From Roridomyces roridus (Eukaryota > Basidiomycota > Agaricomycetes > Agaricales > Mycenaceae): a DNA stretch of 64,000 nt. The notes beneath the pieces were generated by a model that had not been told where the DNA came from, searched no databases, and saw only the letters and a program-made list of their open reading frames with translations. This document shows, piece by piece, positions 22,358-31,537 of this stretch. Both the position numbers and the translations under genes were made by a program. The DNA is taken from assembly GCA_029378245.1 (NCBI GenBank), contig JARKIF010000009.1, positions 1,984,001 to 2,048,000 on the forward strand, given 5' to 3'. Within the stretch, counting starts at the first letter, position 1. Each line of letters starts with the position of its first letter.

Positions 22358-24587
22358 TCAAAAGGCAGACTGTTGTCTCAGGACGAAGTCTCTTATCTGG
22401 TCCGGGTGCCAGATGGGCCCCGCCCAAGCGCCACGAACGTGCTTTGTGTCCTCGGTGATGACCCTGAGACGCCTCCGGACTGACTCCACCCCAGGAATGT
22501 GGTCGATTAACTGCGTGCGCATCGTTCAGTGCCGAATATACTGGGATCTACAAGTGACAGACCTCGCCGCCGTGCGCCTTGATGACGGCGGTCCAGAATG
22601 GTCCTTTCTCTTTGCAGAGTGCGGGTGCCAGAAAGAACGTCTCCCCGGAAAACAGCGTCCCTTTCAGTCTCCGACATCGTTCCTGCATTTCTCTGATGTT
22701 GACGCCGAACGTCTTGGCACCAGTGGGATCATCAAGGATAAACGTGTCCTCCTCTGAGGAACGAGTTGAATGTAAGGATGCGGAATAACCTCAAGACGCC
22801 TACCAACGAGCTGACGACCCTCGCGACAGGCCACAATCGTATGACAGCATTTATCATTGAAAATTACAGTGTCAATGGCGCAGATGCAAGGGATTAGTTC
22901 AATGCAGTGATACACAAGTTTATGCATCTTTTCAGGTTTAGTTCCCAGGTTTTGCTGGATAGGGAAGTCAACTAGACATGGCAATATGGCCCTGACACAG
23001 GTTATGGATGCCTATCATGTGGTAGCACCACCCAAGGGCCAAGGCAAGCCTGGGACACAGGTCCTAAAAGTGCAAGTCGAGACGCAACTCCCAGACGCAA
23101 GACGCAGCTCCCAGACGCAGGTCATGTGATCAAAGTTTGGATCAAATGTTGATTCAAGAATCTGATACAAGTGATCAGATGGTCACATGTTCCCACAATC
23201 TTACATAATCCATGATCAGGCAATATTCCAATGTGTTGAAAACTCTCATTGTAAATCCACTTGTTATTGTTATCTATCTATTGCTGCATATTTGACAAGA
23301 AAATGGGTAGATCTGAGTCAAAGTGTTTGGAATTTCATTTGATCAGTGTGTTGTTACACTAATGAAAGATACTACTTTATAATCTCAGTTGCCCATGTGG
23401 TCGAATGTCAAAACATGCCAAAGGCCAGCAGCAAAAAGATGGCCAAATGAGGAAATTTCCAGTTTTGGTATTTCAAATTATCTCCATCACCTAATTTCCT
23501 GATAGAACCTAGCTTGGAAGTCACATGACCTGTGTATTGGAGTTGCGTCTCAACTCACCACTTGCGTCTCTGTCTTGCGTCTCAACTTGAGATCATGTGA
23601 CCTGCGTCTTGGACTTGCATCAAGCTAAAATGGCCTGACATGTGACCTGCACTTGTGCACACTGTATCGTCTCAGCCTACCACTTGAGCCAGGTATTTTT
23701 CAATGAAAAATGACTTTATACAATCGAGGCCCCACACAGAACCCAAGGCCCTTGAGCCAGTGCGCACATGAACTTCTCAGTTTTGTGCAGTTTCTCGGTG
23801 ACCAAGTGCGTGCATCGATGCGGACTCCCGACTTGGAAGCCGTATTGACCCATAACCTACAAACGAGTTGCTTATACTGCAGGTCAGCAGGAAAGGAACA
23901 TACTCGGAGAGTGTCGTTGTCGGAGGTCGTCGAGTAGTATGCGAAGATGTACCCTTCGGCGGTTGTCGCGCTGTTTTGACTGCATGAATCGGGGGAAGGT
24001 CGGGGCGTGGGCGCCGGGGTCAGTCCGTCTTCCGGCTCGTCGTTTCCACCCTCGTCCTGCGCGAGTGGGGTATCAAGGGTGGGGGAGGGGCGGCGAGGTG
24101 GCGTTGGAGTGAGTTCGTTGTCCCACATCTGGAGCTCCGTGTCCTGTTGTTGTGGCGGCAGCACCTCATCCTCGTCGTCCTCCTCTAGCTCATCCTCCTC
24201 CGCCTCGTCCTCTGCGCCTGCGAATAGGTCAAAGCTACCCTCCTCGTTTGTTATGAGTTGTGGCGGCGGCGGCGGCGGCGGCGGCGTAGCGTCATCACCC
24301 TCTTCTCCCTCGTCCTCTTCTGCTCCCTCGTCCTCTTCTGCTCCCTCGTTCTCTTCCAAGGTGGTCCACTGGGGCAGTGGGGACAACGTCGTGGTCATCG
24401 GGGTAGGTTCTTCAGGGTTCTCCTGCAGCTCTCCATTGCGTGCGCCGTTTTTGAAGCGATTTTTAGCCCTCGCTGTCGCTTGGACGCTTCGATACTGTGC
24501 GGGTTGCATGGTCGCCAGATACCAGGGCACTGATGGGGGTGGGGCCAGTTGCGGTGGAACGCGATGCGCGCGCAGATGGATGCTCAT
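22358..24587 (-). pseudogene. tandem-BRCT DNA-damage-response type gene, interrupted by a transposon
   Basis: Exons 23904-24587, 22804-23856 (containing the element at 22840-23720), 22563-22753 and 22358-22510. The N-terminal half is acidic and proline-rich, including an eight-proline run and EGAEEDEG repeats. The C-terminus carries two BRCT repeats: first THLVTEKLHKTEKF.CALA (Met at the dot) and GPWVLCGASIVACREGRQL, then TLFSGETFFLAPALCKEKGP and FWTAVIKAHGGE, ending IWHPDQIRDFVLRQQSAF. Paired BRCTs with the HLVxxxxxxTEKF pattern occur in Rtt107/Brc1, MDC1 and MCPH1 proteins, which bind phosphorylated histone H2A. The element splits the first BRCT; apart from it and one copy of the 6-bp duplication, frame and splice sites are intact. 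Confidence 0.75.
22840..23720. mobile_element. TIR element copy 1 (881 bp, unclassified, non-coding)
   Basis: Flanked by the direct repeat CAATCG at 22834-22839 and 23721-23726. Ends form an imperfect inverted repeat around CATTT(A/T)TCATTGAAAA(T/A)TAC, with outermost bases TAT. Subterminal arms carry several GACGCAA motifs facing TTGCGTC motifs, including a perfect 18-bp inverted pair at 23114-23131 and 23591-23608. The centre is AT-rich. No transposase frame is present. A second copy, about 90% similar by eye, is at 32825-33695. Confidence 0.85.
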
Positions 24588-24854
24588 TGCAAAAGATGAT
24601 TGTGATCAATGATTAGGCACGCGCGACGCGTTGCAGAGGCGCGTTGTCTGACTATTATTCGTAATCTAATCTATTCTGCCAAGAATTAAACGATCGCGAT
24701 GCGTGCACGAGTTATAACCATTCTGAAACCCCAGTAAGAGAGACGAGTCTTGTATCGAGAGTGCGCACCTGTAAGTTTGCATTCTTGACCGTGTCCGTAG
24801 CTGAGACCTGGAAGCAGGTCAGAAAGGAACATGGGTGTGGTACCAGGAGCGCAC

Positions 24855-25133
24855 CTATTCCTTGGGTTTACGCCTGCTGGGCCGTTGACATTTGCGCGCG
24901 TTGCTGCCGTCCCCACCCTCTTCCTCGTCGCGTTTCCGTTTGGCGCTGGCAGTCTTGGGCTTCTTGCGAACCGCATCAGAATCTCCGTCCGCCGCCAACC
25001 TGCGTTTCTTGCTCTCTTTCCGCCGCTTGTCTCGTTCCACTGCCGGCGATTTTCCAGCCTCCGCGTCCTCCACCGCCTGCTCGAACTCGATCGCCTTCTT
25101 CGCTTTACACGCGTCGTACCCCGGTTTCCTCAT
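24855..25133 (-). CDS. small lysine-rich hypothetical protein
   Basis: A 92-codon frame from an ATG (MRKPGYDACKAKKAIEFEQA) is highly charged and contains two basic clusters (DKRRKESKKRRL, VRKKPKTASAKRKRD) resembling nuclear localisation signals. An in-frame stop lies upstream, near 25167. No family is recognised. The frame could be the end of a decayed gene, since the stretch upstream is a repeat (25165-25221). Confidence 0.35.
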   Translation of the reverse strand: MRKPGYDACKAKKAIEFEQAVEDAEAGKSPAVERDKRRKESKKRRLAADGDSDAVRKKPKTASAKRKRDEEEGGDGSNARKCQRPSRRKPKE

Positions 25134-25164
25134 CTCCCCGGTGCGCTTCAGCTCATTAAGTTGA

Positions 25165-25221
25165 CATATCTAGATATTTACCGGTGATAGTCCAGGTACG
25201 TATTGCAATATCTTCGGGCCA
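25165..25221 (+). repeat. dispersed repeat end, copy A
   Basis: ATATCTAGATAT, then TACCGG, then GTCCAGGTACGTATTGCAATAT and GGGCCA, recur in inverted orientation at 30631-30687. Homology fades after about 57 bp. Downstream of copy A there is an A-rich tract near 25372-25402. This is compatible with the conserved end of a small retroposed or terminal-repeat element. Confidence 0.45.
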
Positions 25222-26368
25222 GCACTGCAGGTTGCTGGCGGCTTCTCGGCACACATTGGCGAAGCCTTGGGCTGATTTTTGATGGTTTTCGGAGCTTCAA
25301 ATAAGCCATCAAAGTTGGTGAGATGTGATTTGCCATCAATTTTGATTAGAATAATTAAATACAGCACGCAAATACAATTAAAAAATATGGGTAAAATAAA
25401 ATGCTGCCAGCACCGCTTCACGCCGGCACACGCTCAGCACGCGAGAGAACGAGAACAGGGCCGACGCAATAGCATACAGCATCGCGCGAACAAGCGCGGT
25501 CTGGCCAGCGCGCCGCGGGGGAAAAACACAGCGCCGGCATGCACTAGGCCCAGCGCACCGGGACCGTGGGTGTTGGGTATGGAAGCACAACGTGTAGCGA
25601 CCACGCTGCCTCCCGTTTGCGGGCACTCGGAATGGTCGGAATATTGGGGTGCGATCAAAAAAAAATGCAGTGCCGATTGGGATACGGGTGTCCGGGCGGT
25701 AGTGCGCTTGGGGCGTGACTGGCTGCGGTGAGAAGGTGAGAGCGGGCCGGTGGGAGGAGCGGGGAATGGGACGCTGGACGCTGGACGCTGGACGCTGGAT
25801 GGTATCTGGGCGGCACAATTGGCGACAATTGGTGATTCAGGAAGTGGTTAGGAAGACGGTTGAGTGTAGGAGTCCGGGTTGGGCAGGAGAGAAATAGAAT
25901 TCAATGGCCATGGCCGCGCGAGTCGCTGCACTGGGACGAAAGTGGGTGGAAAGGAAAAGTGCCGCCACTTTTGTTTGTTGATCCCTCGTGACCTCGGAGG
26001 CTCGGACCGTTACGTCGCCTCTCTTTCCTCCGTTCCGTCGCCTCCATTCCCTCCATTCGTTAGCTCGTCCTCATATCAAGTGTCACCATTTCCGCTCCGT
26101 TCCCTTCCCTCCGTTCTTCACTCGCACTCACTGCTGCTCTCTGTTCTTGTCCGAGACTGAATACTGGGAATCCTCGGCCCCTGCAATTCAATTCAGCGCG
26201 TAGGCTGGCACACCCTCGAGCTCTGGTACGCGTCTGCGGGGACAGTCAGTTACAGATCTCTTGACCGGTCGCCCCATTCTCCTCTCTTTTCTGAGCTGGA
26301 GGATGATATCTACTCTACTCGACGGCGGTCTGTACACAGGTCCCACCCGCTCGTTTTGATCTTGCCAC
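25222..26368. other. long non-coding stretch with a 7-bp tandem repeat and CT-rich tracts
   Basis: No supportable gene. ACGCTGG is repeated four times at 25771-25798. From about 26015 to 26150 the plus strand is strongly pyrimidine-rich (CTCCATTCCCTCCATTCG), a pattern often seen upstream of, or within, 5' leaders of well-expressed fungal genes. The next ATG in a plausible context is at 26369. Confidence 0.4.
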
Positions 26369-26709
26369 ATGTCCGCTCCTGCGGCTACGGTCAGTCGAAA
26401 GTGTGTTCTCCTGTGCATCTGATCTTTTTACTGTCATCGTCTCTTGATCCTGGATTACCCTGTTTCTCGCAGTTCCATCTTTCTCGAACCGGAGTGTTTG
26501 CGCCGCTCCTTGACTCGAAAATGACTATCTCTAGTTCAGATCTTCACAGAGCCTTGGCCTGCCTGTGTCATATGCAGAGATATCAACGCCGCGGCAGCCG
26601 GTTTCCCCTTCCGCAGCCTGATCACTACTACTACCTCGCCGCGTGGCGTACTCGTTATTTCTTTGCTGGACGTGCTATGCAAAACGATCCTTACTGGATT
26701 TTGTACTAG
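26369..26709 (+). CDS. candidate small two-exon gene
   Basis: Downstream of a CT-rich leader, an ATG at 26369 starts MSAPAAT. A GTCAGT..CTCGCAG intron (about 26390-26472) joins it in phase to FHLSRTGVFAPLLDS and a frame ending NDPYWILY at 26709. The product would be about 85 residues. No domain is recognised and codon character is weak. The leader and splice signals make it worth listing, but it may be the 5' part of a longer or decayed gene. Confidence 0.25.
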
Positions 26710-28700
26710 CAGTCTCTCCTTTCGATAACCTCTCTCTCTACACTTGTGTCGCTACTTAACGGTCCGTGGTAATCTGGATCAAGAAAATCCGATTCGAATG
26801 AATTATAATTCTCTCATCTCCCTCAGCCCTCTTTTAAAGATCTTCTCTCACTAACGGTGCGTCTATTTCAACGATTCAAACACGCTTGAGCTGTAAACTG
26901 ACATTCAGATGCAAACAGGCTTCCCCCGGACCGTTTGCTTTGAACGGTCCGGTTCACCTGCAGCACTGCTCCTTTTCCTGCAGGTTTGAGTTCTCGATTC
27001 ATCCGTTGACGTTGAACGATGTATGTGTAGAAATCACTCATCCACTGCTACGGCTGATTTTCTCTATATGAATAATATTCGCAGGCAATTGACTCGCATG
27101 CGTATGCGCCGAAATTGGTGCAAGGAATCGAATCGGACGCCGTGCACCACTTGTATTGCACTTTCCGCTTGACACAGGTGAGAGTTGGTGTGCATGTCTG
27201 TCGCTGAATGCTCTGGTAGGACATTACATGTCCTGCTGGTAAGTTGGATGTCGCATTGTTCAAGAGTGAGCCCCTTCGTCATGTCTGTAATACCAGAATT
27301 ACGTCCCCTGTGCTCGTATAGTTGAGTTTGCGCTCGTTGAATCCATGCAGATACTCCCTGAATCCTATAGAGATGGGTCAGAGTCAGTTGGGATTCAATG
27401 AGCCGAGGCAGAGCCCGAATCCATGTCAATTCCGTGGGGGACACGGGTCTCCGAGTATCTCGGAGAATGCCTCGACAACGCTCGTTAATGACTCTGAGAT
27501 TTTTTGGGGACGCGGGGATCCGTCTGGAGCAGCATAAGATCCTTCTGAAGCGACTTGAAAAAGATCCAAGGTAATAGATAGGGCGTACAGTGCTGAACGA
27601 GTGTAAATTCGACCTTGATGTGTAAAAATCATACCAACATTGTCACTCCTACCTTCCTAGTACAATTCTGAGACCCGTCTGGAGCTCTAGACTTTTTCTG
27701 GAGTCGTATCAGGACATTGATTCGTCATTTGAAAAGGATTTACTTGCAGGGAGTGAGTCTACATGGCAGAATGGGTTGAAAGTGCAGTGAGAGTGGAGTG
27801 TGACTGACAGGTGTTGGCTGGTTTCAAGTTTTTCAATACAACCTCGATGTCGCGTTCGATGACTTGCACACCTTGTAAAAATCTGAAATTATTCAATCGA
27901 GGACCTATAAGATATTGTACTCTTGGGGCCTGCACAGAATGCCCATGTCTCGCCCACAGCTGACAGGAAAAAAATCATTTGCCGAGATAGGTAGTGGTGA
28001 TTCCGTCATGCGAAATCTCTTTTCCTCATAGCGACCGGTGACCTTCCTCCTCAGCACAAAATTGACTCAATTCGAGTGAATGGACCATGAGACAATGTAT
28101 TCCGCAAAAAACCGGAGGTTGGATCAGCCAGGAACGCTGTCCACGGTGTGATTTTTAATTTTCAAATTACACTCACTCACCTTCCCTCTGAGCAATCCTG
28201 CAGCCCGGAAATATTCCACAACACCCTTAGCATGGATACGATACGTTCTGTACCCTTCATTCGCTCATAGCGCTCACATAGATTGAGATTTTGACTCCCG
28301 AAGCTTGTTCACCGACCGAGCAACTTTCGCCAGTGTGAGCCTGCATATAGCCCCCAAACATGTTCTTCTCAACTTAGACTTTGCATCGCAACCATTCATT
28401 TGCTGAAATACACTCCATAGAGCTGAAGAAATATAGATGCAGTCCAAAGTTACTGCCGTCCAAGATCCTTCATTTCCATTTGAATTGAGCTTGAATTGAG
28501 CAGAAATTTGGAGTCGGCGTGTTAAAGGATACAAGGCACTTATTCATCTGCGCTTTGGGTGTCAATGTAGGGGGGATGAATAGAAACACGCGCGTCTGGC
28601 GAGCGGGGATTGTGTTGATTCAATCATGTGATCGCAAACGCCTCTGCCAGCACCATCCTCCCCAACACTTTCGCCTCATCCACGACCTACGCTGGCTTTA
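26710..28700. other. AT-richer gene-poor stretch
   Basis: Base composition is visibly more AT-rich than the flanks, especially 27.6-28.5 kb. Two minus-strand stretches look weakly coding: one near 27070-27630 with WIQRAQTQLYEHRG and SVVEAFSEILGDP in different frames, and one near 28300-28530 with DCIYISSALWSVFQQMNG. They cannot be joined into a gene and are best read as remnants. Confidence 0.4.
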
Positions 28701-30429
28701 TCTCGCCGGCAATGTCCCCTCCTGCACCCCTACGCTTGGCGCCTGGCTCGACGATGGGGGGAAAGATGGCGTGGTGACGTGGCATTCCAGTGCGTCACCT
28801 TGCTCTCCGTCGACGATTCCACACTGACATTTTCCAGCTTTTCTGCGTCTCTGTTTGATGCCACACCCGTCCTGTTAGTCCATGGTCCAGCATCGAGACG
28901 TTGGCTGTCCCTGCCATCGACTTCAGATTGCCCCGCCTCAATGAGGAGAAGAGTGACGACGAGATTCGCACTCTGGCCCATCTCCACCGCCTCCATCATC
29001 CTGTCTCTTGCTCACACTGCCCGTCGTCCCGGATGCACCCGTCTCTACTCCCGCCGTCGACAGCGACCAGCTCTCATCCCAGAGATTATGCCGTCCTCTG
29101 GCCATCTCCCCCGCTTTACGACGCCAATACGCCCACCAAGCTCCTCCTACTTCCGTCACCATCGCATTTGACTCGGGCCCTTCGAGTCCTCGTCGCATCC
29201 TGGACCCAAACCCTCCCCTCCTGCCCGACAAGGCTTTGCAGCGTCTCGGCGTACACACGCGCCGTATCCTTGCTTCTCCCTCCGGAGTGGGGCGCATGGG
29301 GCGCACCCTAGCATTAATAACGAGCAAGCGCGGGCAGAGGACATCGACAAGCAGCTGGTACGTATTCATTATCTTTGAATCTGAGGACGCTAAGCTAACC
29401 ACCCATCCCAGAAACGCTACTTTTTGCTCTTGCTTTTGTGCTGGCGCAGATACACCTTCTCTGCTCCCCGTCTCCTTGCCCCCTCCTCGGTGTACATGTA
29501 TATTCGCTTCCCACCTCGTACAACAACGACTGCACAATTCCTGTATGTTCCCTTTTGTCTTTTCTCTCTGACCCGTTGCTCACTACACATTTCAGCTGCT
29601 CTGTATTGCATCCTGTTGGCCTCGCCCTCGGCGCTCGACGCTCCGTGTTAATCCTCGGACGGTGTTTTCGGCGTGCCGACACCCACATCCGGGTTCTCAA
29701 CGCCGCTGTACTCACTCGACACGTTCGAGACACGTGCATAACGTGCATAACGCGGATTGCGTGTATCGTGTGCACCATCCCGGCAAATCCACCCATATAT
29801 ACCGCTGTCCGGCTCTACCGCTGCCCGGCTCTCCCCGCCTCCCGGGCGCCCTCCCTCCTCTTCTACCTTCCAGTTCAGCCCTCTCCGTGTGCATCCCCTC
29901 CCTCCTCCTCCTCCCCAATCCGCCGCTCCTGCATCTGGGGCTTGTTTCCCCCTCGCTTATCACGCAATCACTGTTCTTCTCGCTGGACTGACGACGAGTG
30001 GCAAGGCAACGACAGTGGGAGGCGCATGAATGCATGTAGCGGGGAACAGGTGGGGAACGGGTGTGCAACCGGCAAAAACGCGTCTGGTGAGTAGAGAGAG
30101 CGCTGATGCGTGGTGGTAGGGGTGCTGGAGCGGCTGGCGGGAAGCGCAAAAATAAGGGAGCGCGAACGGCGGGCGAGCAGCGCGTCTGGGAGCCCGTAGT
30201 GTGGCCAGATTTTGAAGAGGCGCCGGGGCGCCAAATCCTTTCCTAGCGCACAACGGTGCGAATAGATGGCAGCGGAATGAATCGGGAGACGGCGGCATGT
30301 GGCGTGGCGAGGCGGCCAGATGAGCGCGCGCCATGAGGGATTTCGCACGGGGAGTTGGATGCAACGAGGAGGGCGAGCGGGGTATACCGAGCGCCAGCCG
30401 GGGGCGGTGACGGTGGCGGTGGGCGGGGA
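28701..30429. other. GC- and proline-codon-rich stretch without a firm gene
   Basis: Long overlapping open frames on both strands reflect high GC and C-rich composition. A possible plus-strand coding piece runs across 29008-29367 with SSPRRILDPNPPLLPDKALQ. A GTACGT..CCCAG intron follows NEQARAEDIDKQL at about 29367-29411. No complete gene could be assembled. Confidence 0.3.
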
Positions 30430-30687
30430 CTTTTTTTTTTTTTGCTAGAGCGCTTATTTACAAGGGCGCCTATTTAATCGAATTAAAGCGCCTGTGATTG
30501 CTATCACCTGGCCGTGGATGCCGGGAGTCATCAATGTGGAGCCACGGCCTGGAGGGCCTCCTGATGCTAGCGAGATGCCGAGAACACGGCTCCGTAGTGA
30601 GAAAAAGCCATTTAAATGAATATATGGATGGCCCAGAAATATTGCAATACGTACCTTGGACAAGGCCAGTACATATCTAGATATATC
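30430..30687 (-). repeat. dispersed repeat, copy B, ending in a poly(A)-like run
   Basis: On the minus strand this starts with ATATCTAGATAT (same end as copy A at 25165) and finishes, about 250 bp later, in a run of 13-14 A (the T run at about 30430-30443 on the plus strand). A conserved end plus an A tail resembles a short retroposon, but no pol III box was identified with confidence and the two copies share only about 57 bp. Confidence 0.4.
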
Positions 30688-30883
30688 CACATTATGAGGT
30701 GTGCGCTTTGCGGTCGGCTTGATTTGACGTGTGTTGGTTCTGAGCCTGGGGCGTTAGTATACAGAATGCAGGCAAACGGCAGAAGACGAACGCTACACCG
30801 GTGGTCGTTTCCGCTCTCATACGCCAGCCAGTCGCGCGTCTGAAAGAAAGATTAGGGTCTGCACTCGCGGATTAGGGCGCGCC

Positions 30884-31289
30884 CTACTCGGCAGCCTTGG
30901 CCTCTTCCAATCTGCAATGAAACCAGTGAGTTGAAGGTTGTGAGAGTGGAGAGGACGCACCTGTAATTATACTGATAACGTTCGGGTATACGATCGTCGA
31001 GAAAGCAGACTTCCTCCTCAAGTTGAAGCTGTGTGATGCCCATCTGCGCGCGGAGGTACGCGAAGAACTGGTGTATGACCTTGGCCGCACTGATAATGTC
31101 GCTTGCAGGCAGATTACGAACTCGCGCGACTTTCGCGACTTTGGGGTCGAGGATGACTAGAGGCAAATAGGAAACGCAACCGGGAACTGCATGAAGAGAT
31201 GCCTTGACCAGGCGTTTGCCGACTAGAGTTTGCATCTCAACGATGAGCCTACGCAGAACGACGGAGCATTCCTCGTCCGAGTCGGCCAT
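30884..31289 (-). CDS. small conserved-looking protein of unknown function (family X, intact copy)
   Basis: 118 codons in two exons, 30961-31289 and 30884-30911, joined by a GTGCGT..TTGCAG intron of 49 nt. Starts MADSDEECSVVLRRLIVEMQ, then LVGKRLVKASLHAVPGCVSY, VARVRNLPASDIISAAKVIH and LDDRIPERYQYNYR, ending LEEAKAAE. It reads as a compact helical protein with no signal peptide or membrane segment. I do not recognise the family. A frameshifted inverted copy lies at 19982-20375; that this copy keeps its frame and splice sites suggests it is the functional one. Confidence 0.6.
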
Positions 31290-31537
31290 GGCAGCGGTCA
31301 GGAGGAATTGATAGGATCAGCATCGGATATGGATATTTCTTGCATTGGAGAGCGTCGAAATGGCAGCTCGCGAATTGAACGAGAAGCACTTGCGGACCAG
31401 GATGAGCTGATCTCAGTGATCTGATAAATGCTGATTTCATCACATAATACACAAGGACAATCAAGTGACTATTTTTCTCCCCACCTTCAACTTGCCATCA
31501 TTTTCCTGTGCATTAAACCCTCGTTTCTCACTCCAGC

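Noticed and set aside
24007..24612. Ser-rich 201-codon plus-strand frame
   Set aside because: It is the antisense of the acidic/proline-rich exon of the BRCT gene; poly-Ser reflects GAG/GAC repeats on the other strand.
25378..25818. 146-codon minus-strand frame and nested ones
   Set aside because: Arg/Pro composition from high GC, no homologue-like motif, runs across the ACGCTGG tandem repeat.
29438..30094. 218-codon plus-strand frame
   Set aside because: Low-complexity Ser/Pro/Cys composition, many overlapping frames on both strands, no splice or start support.
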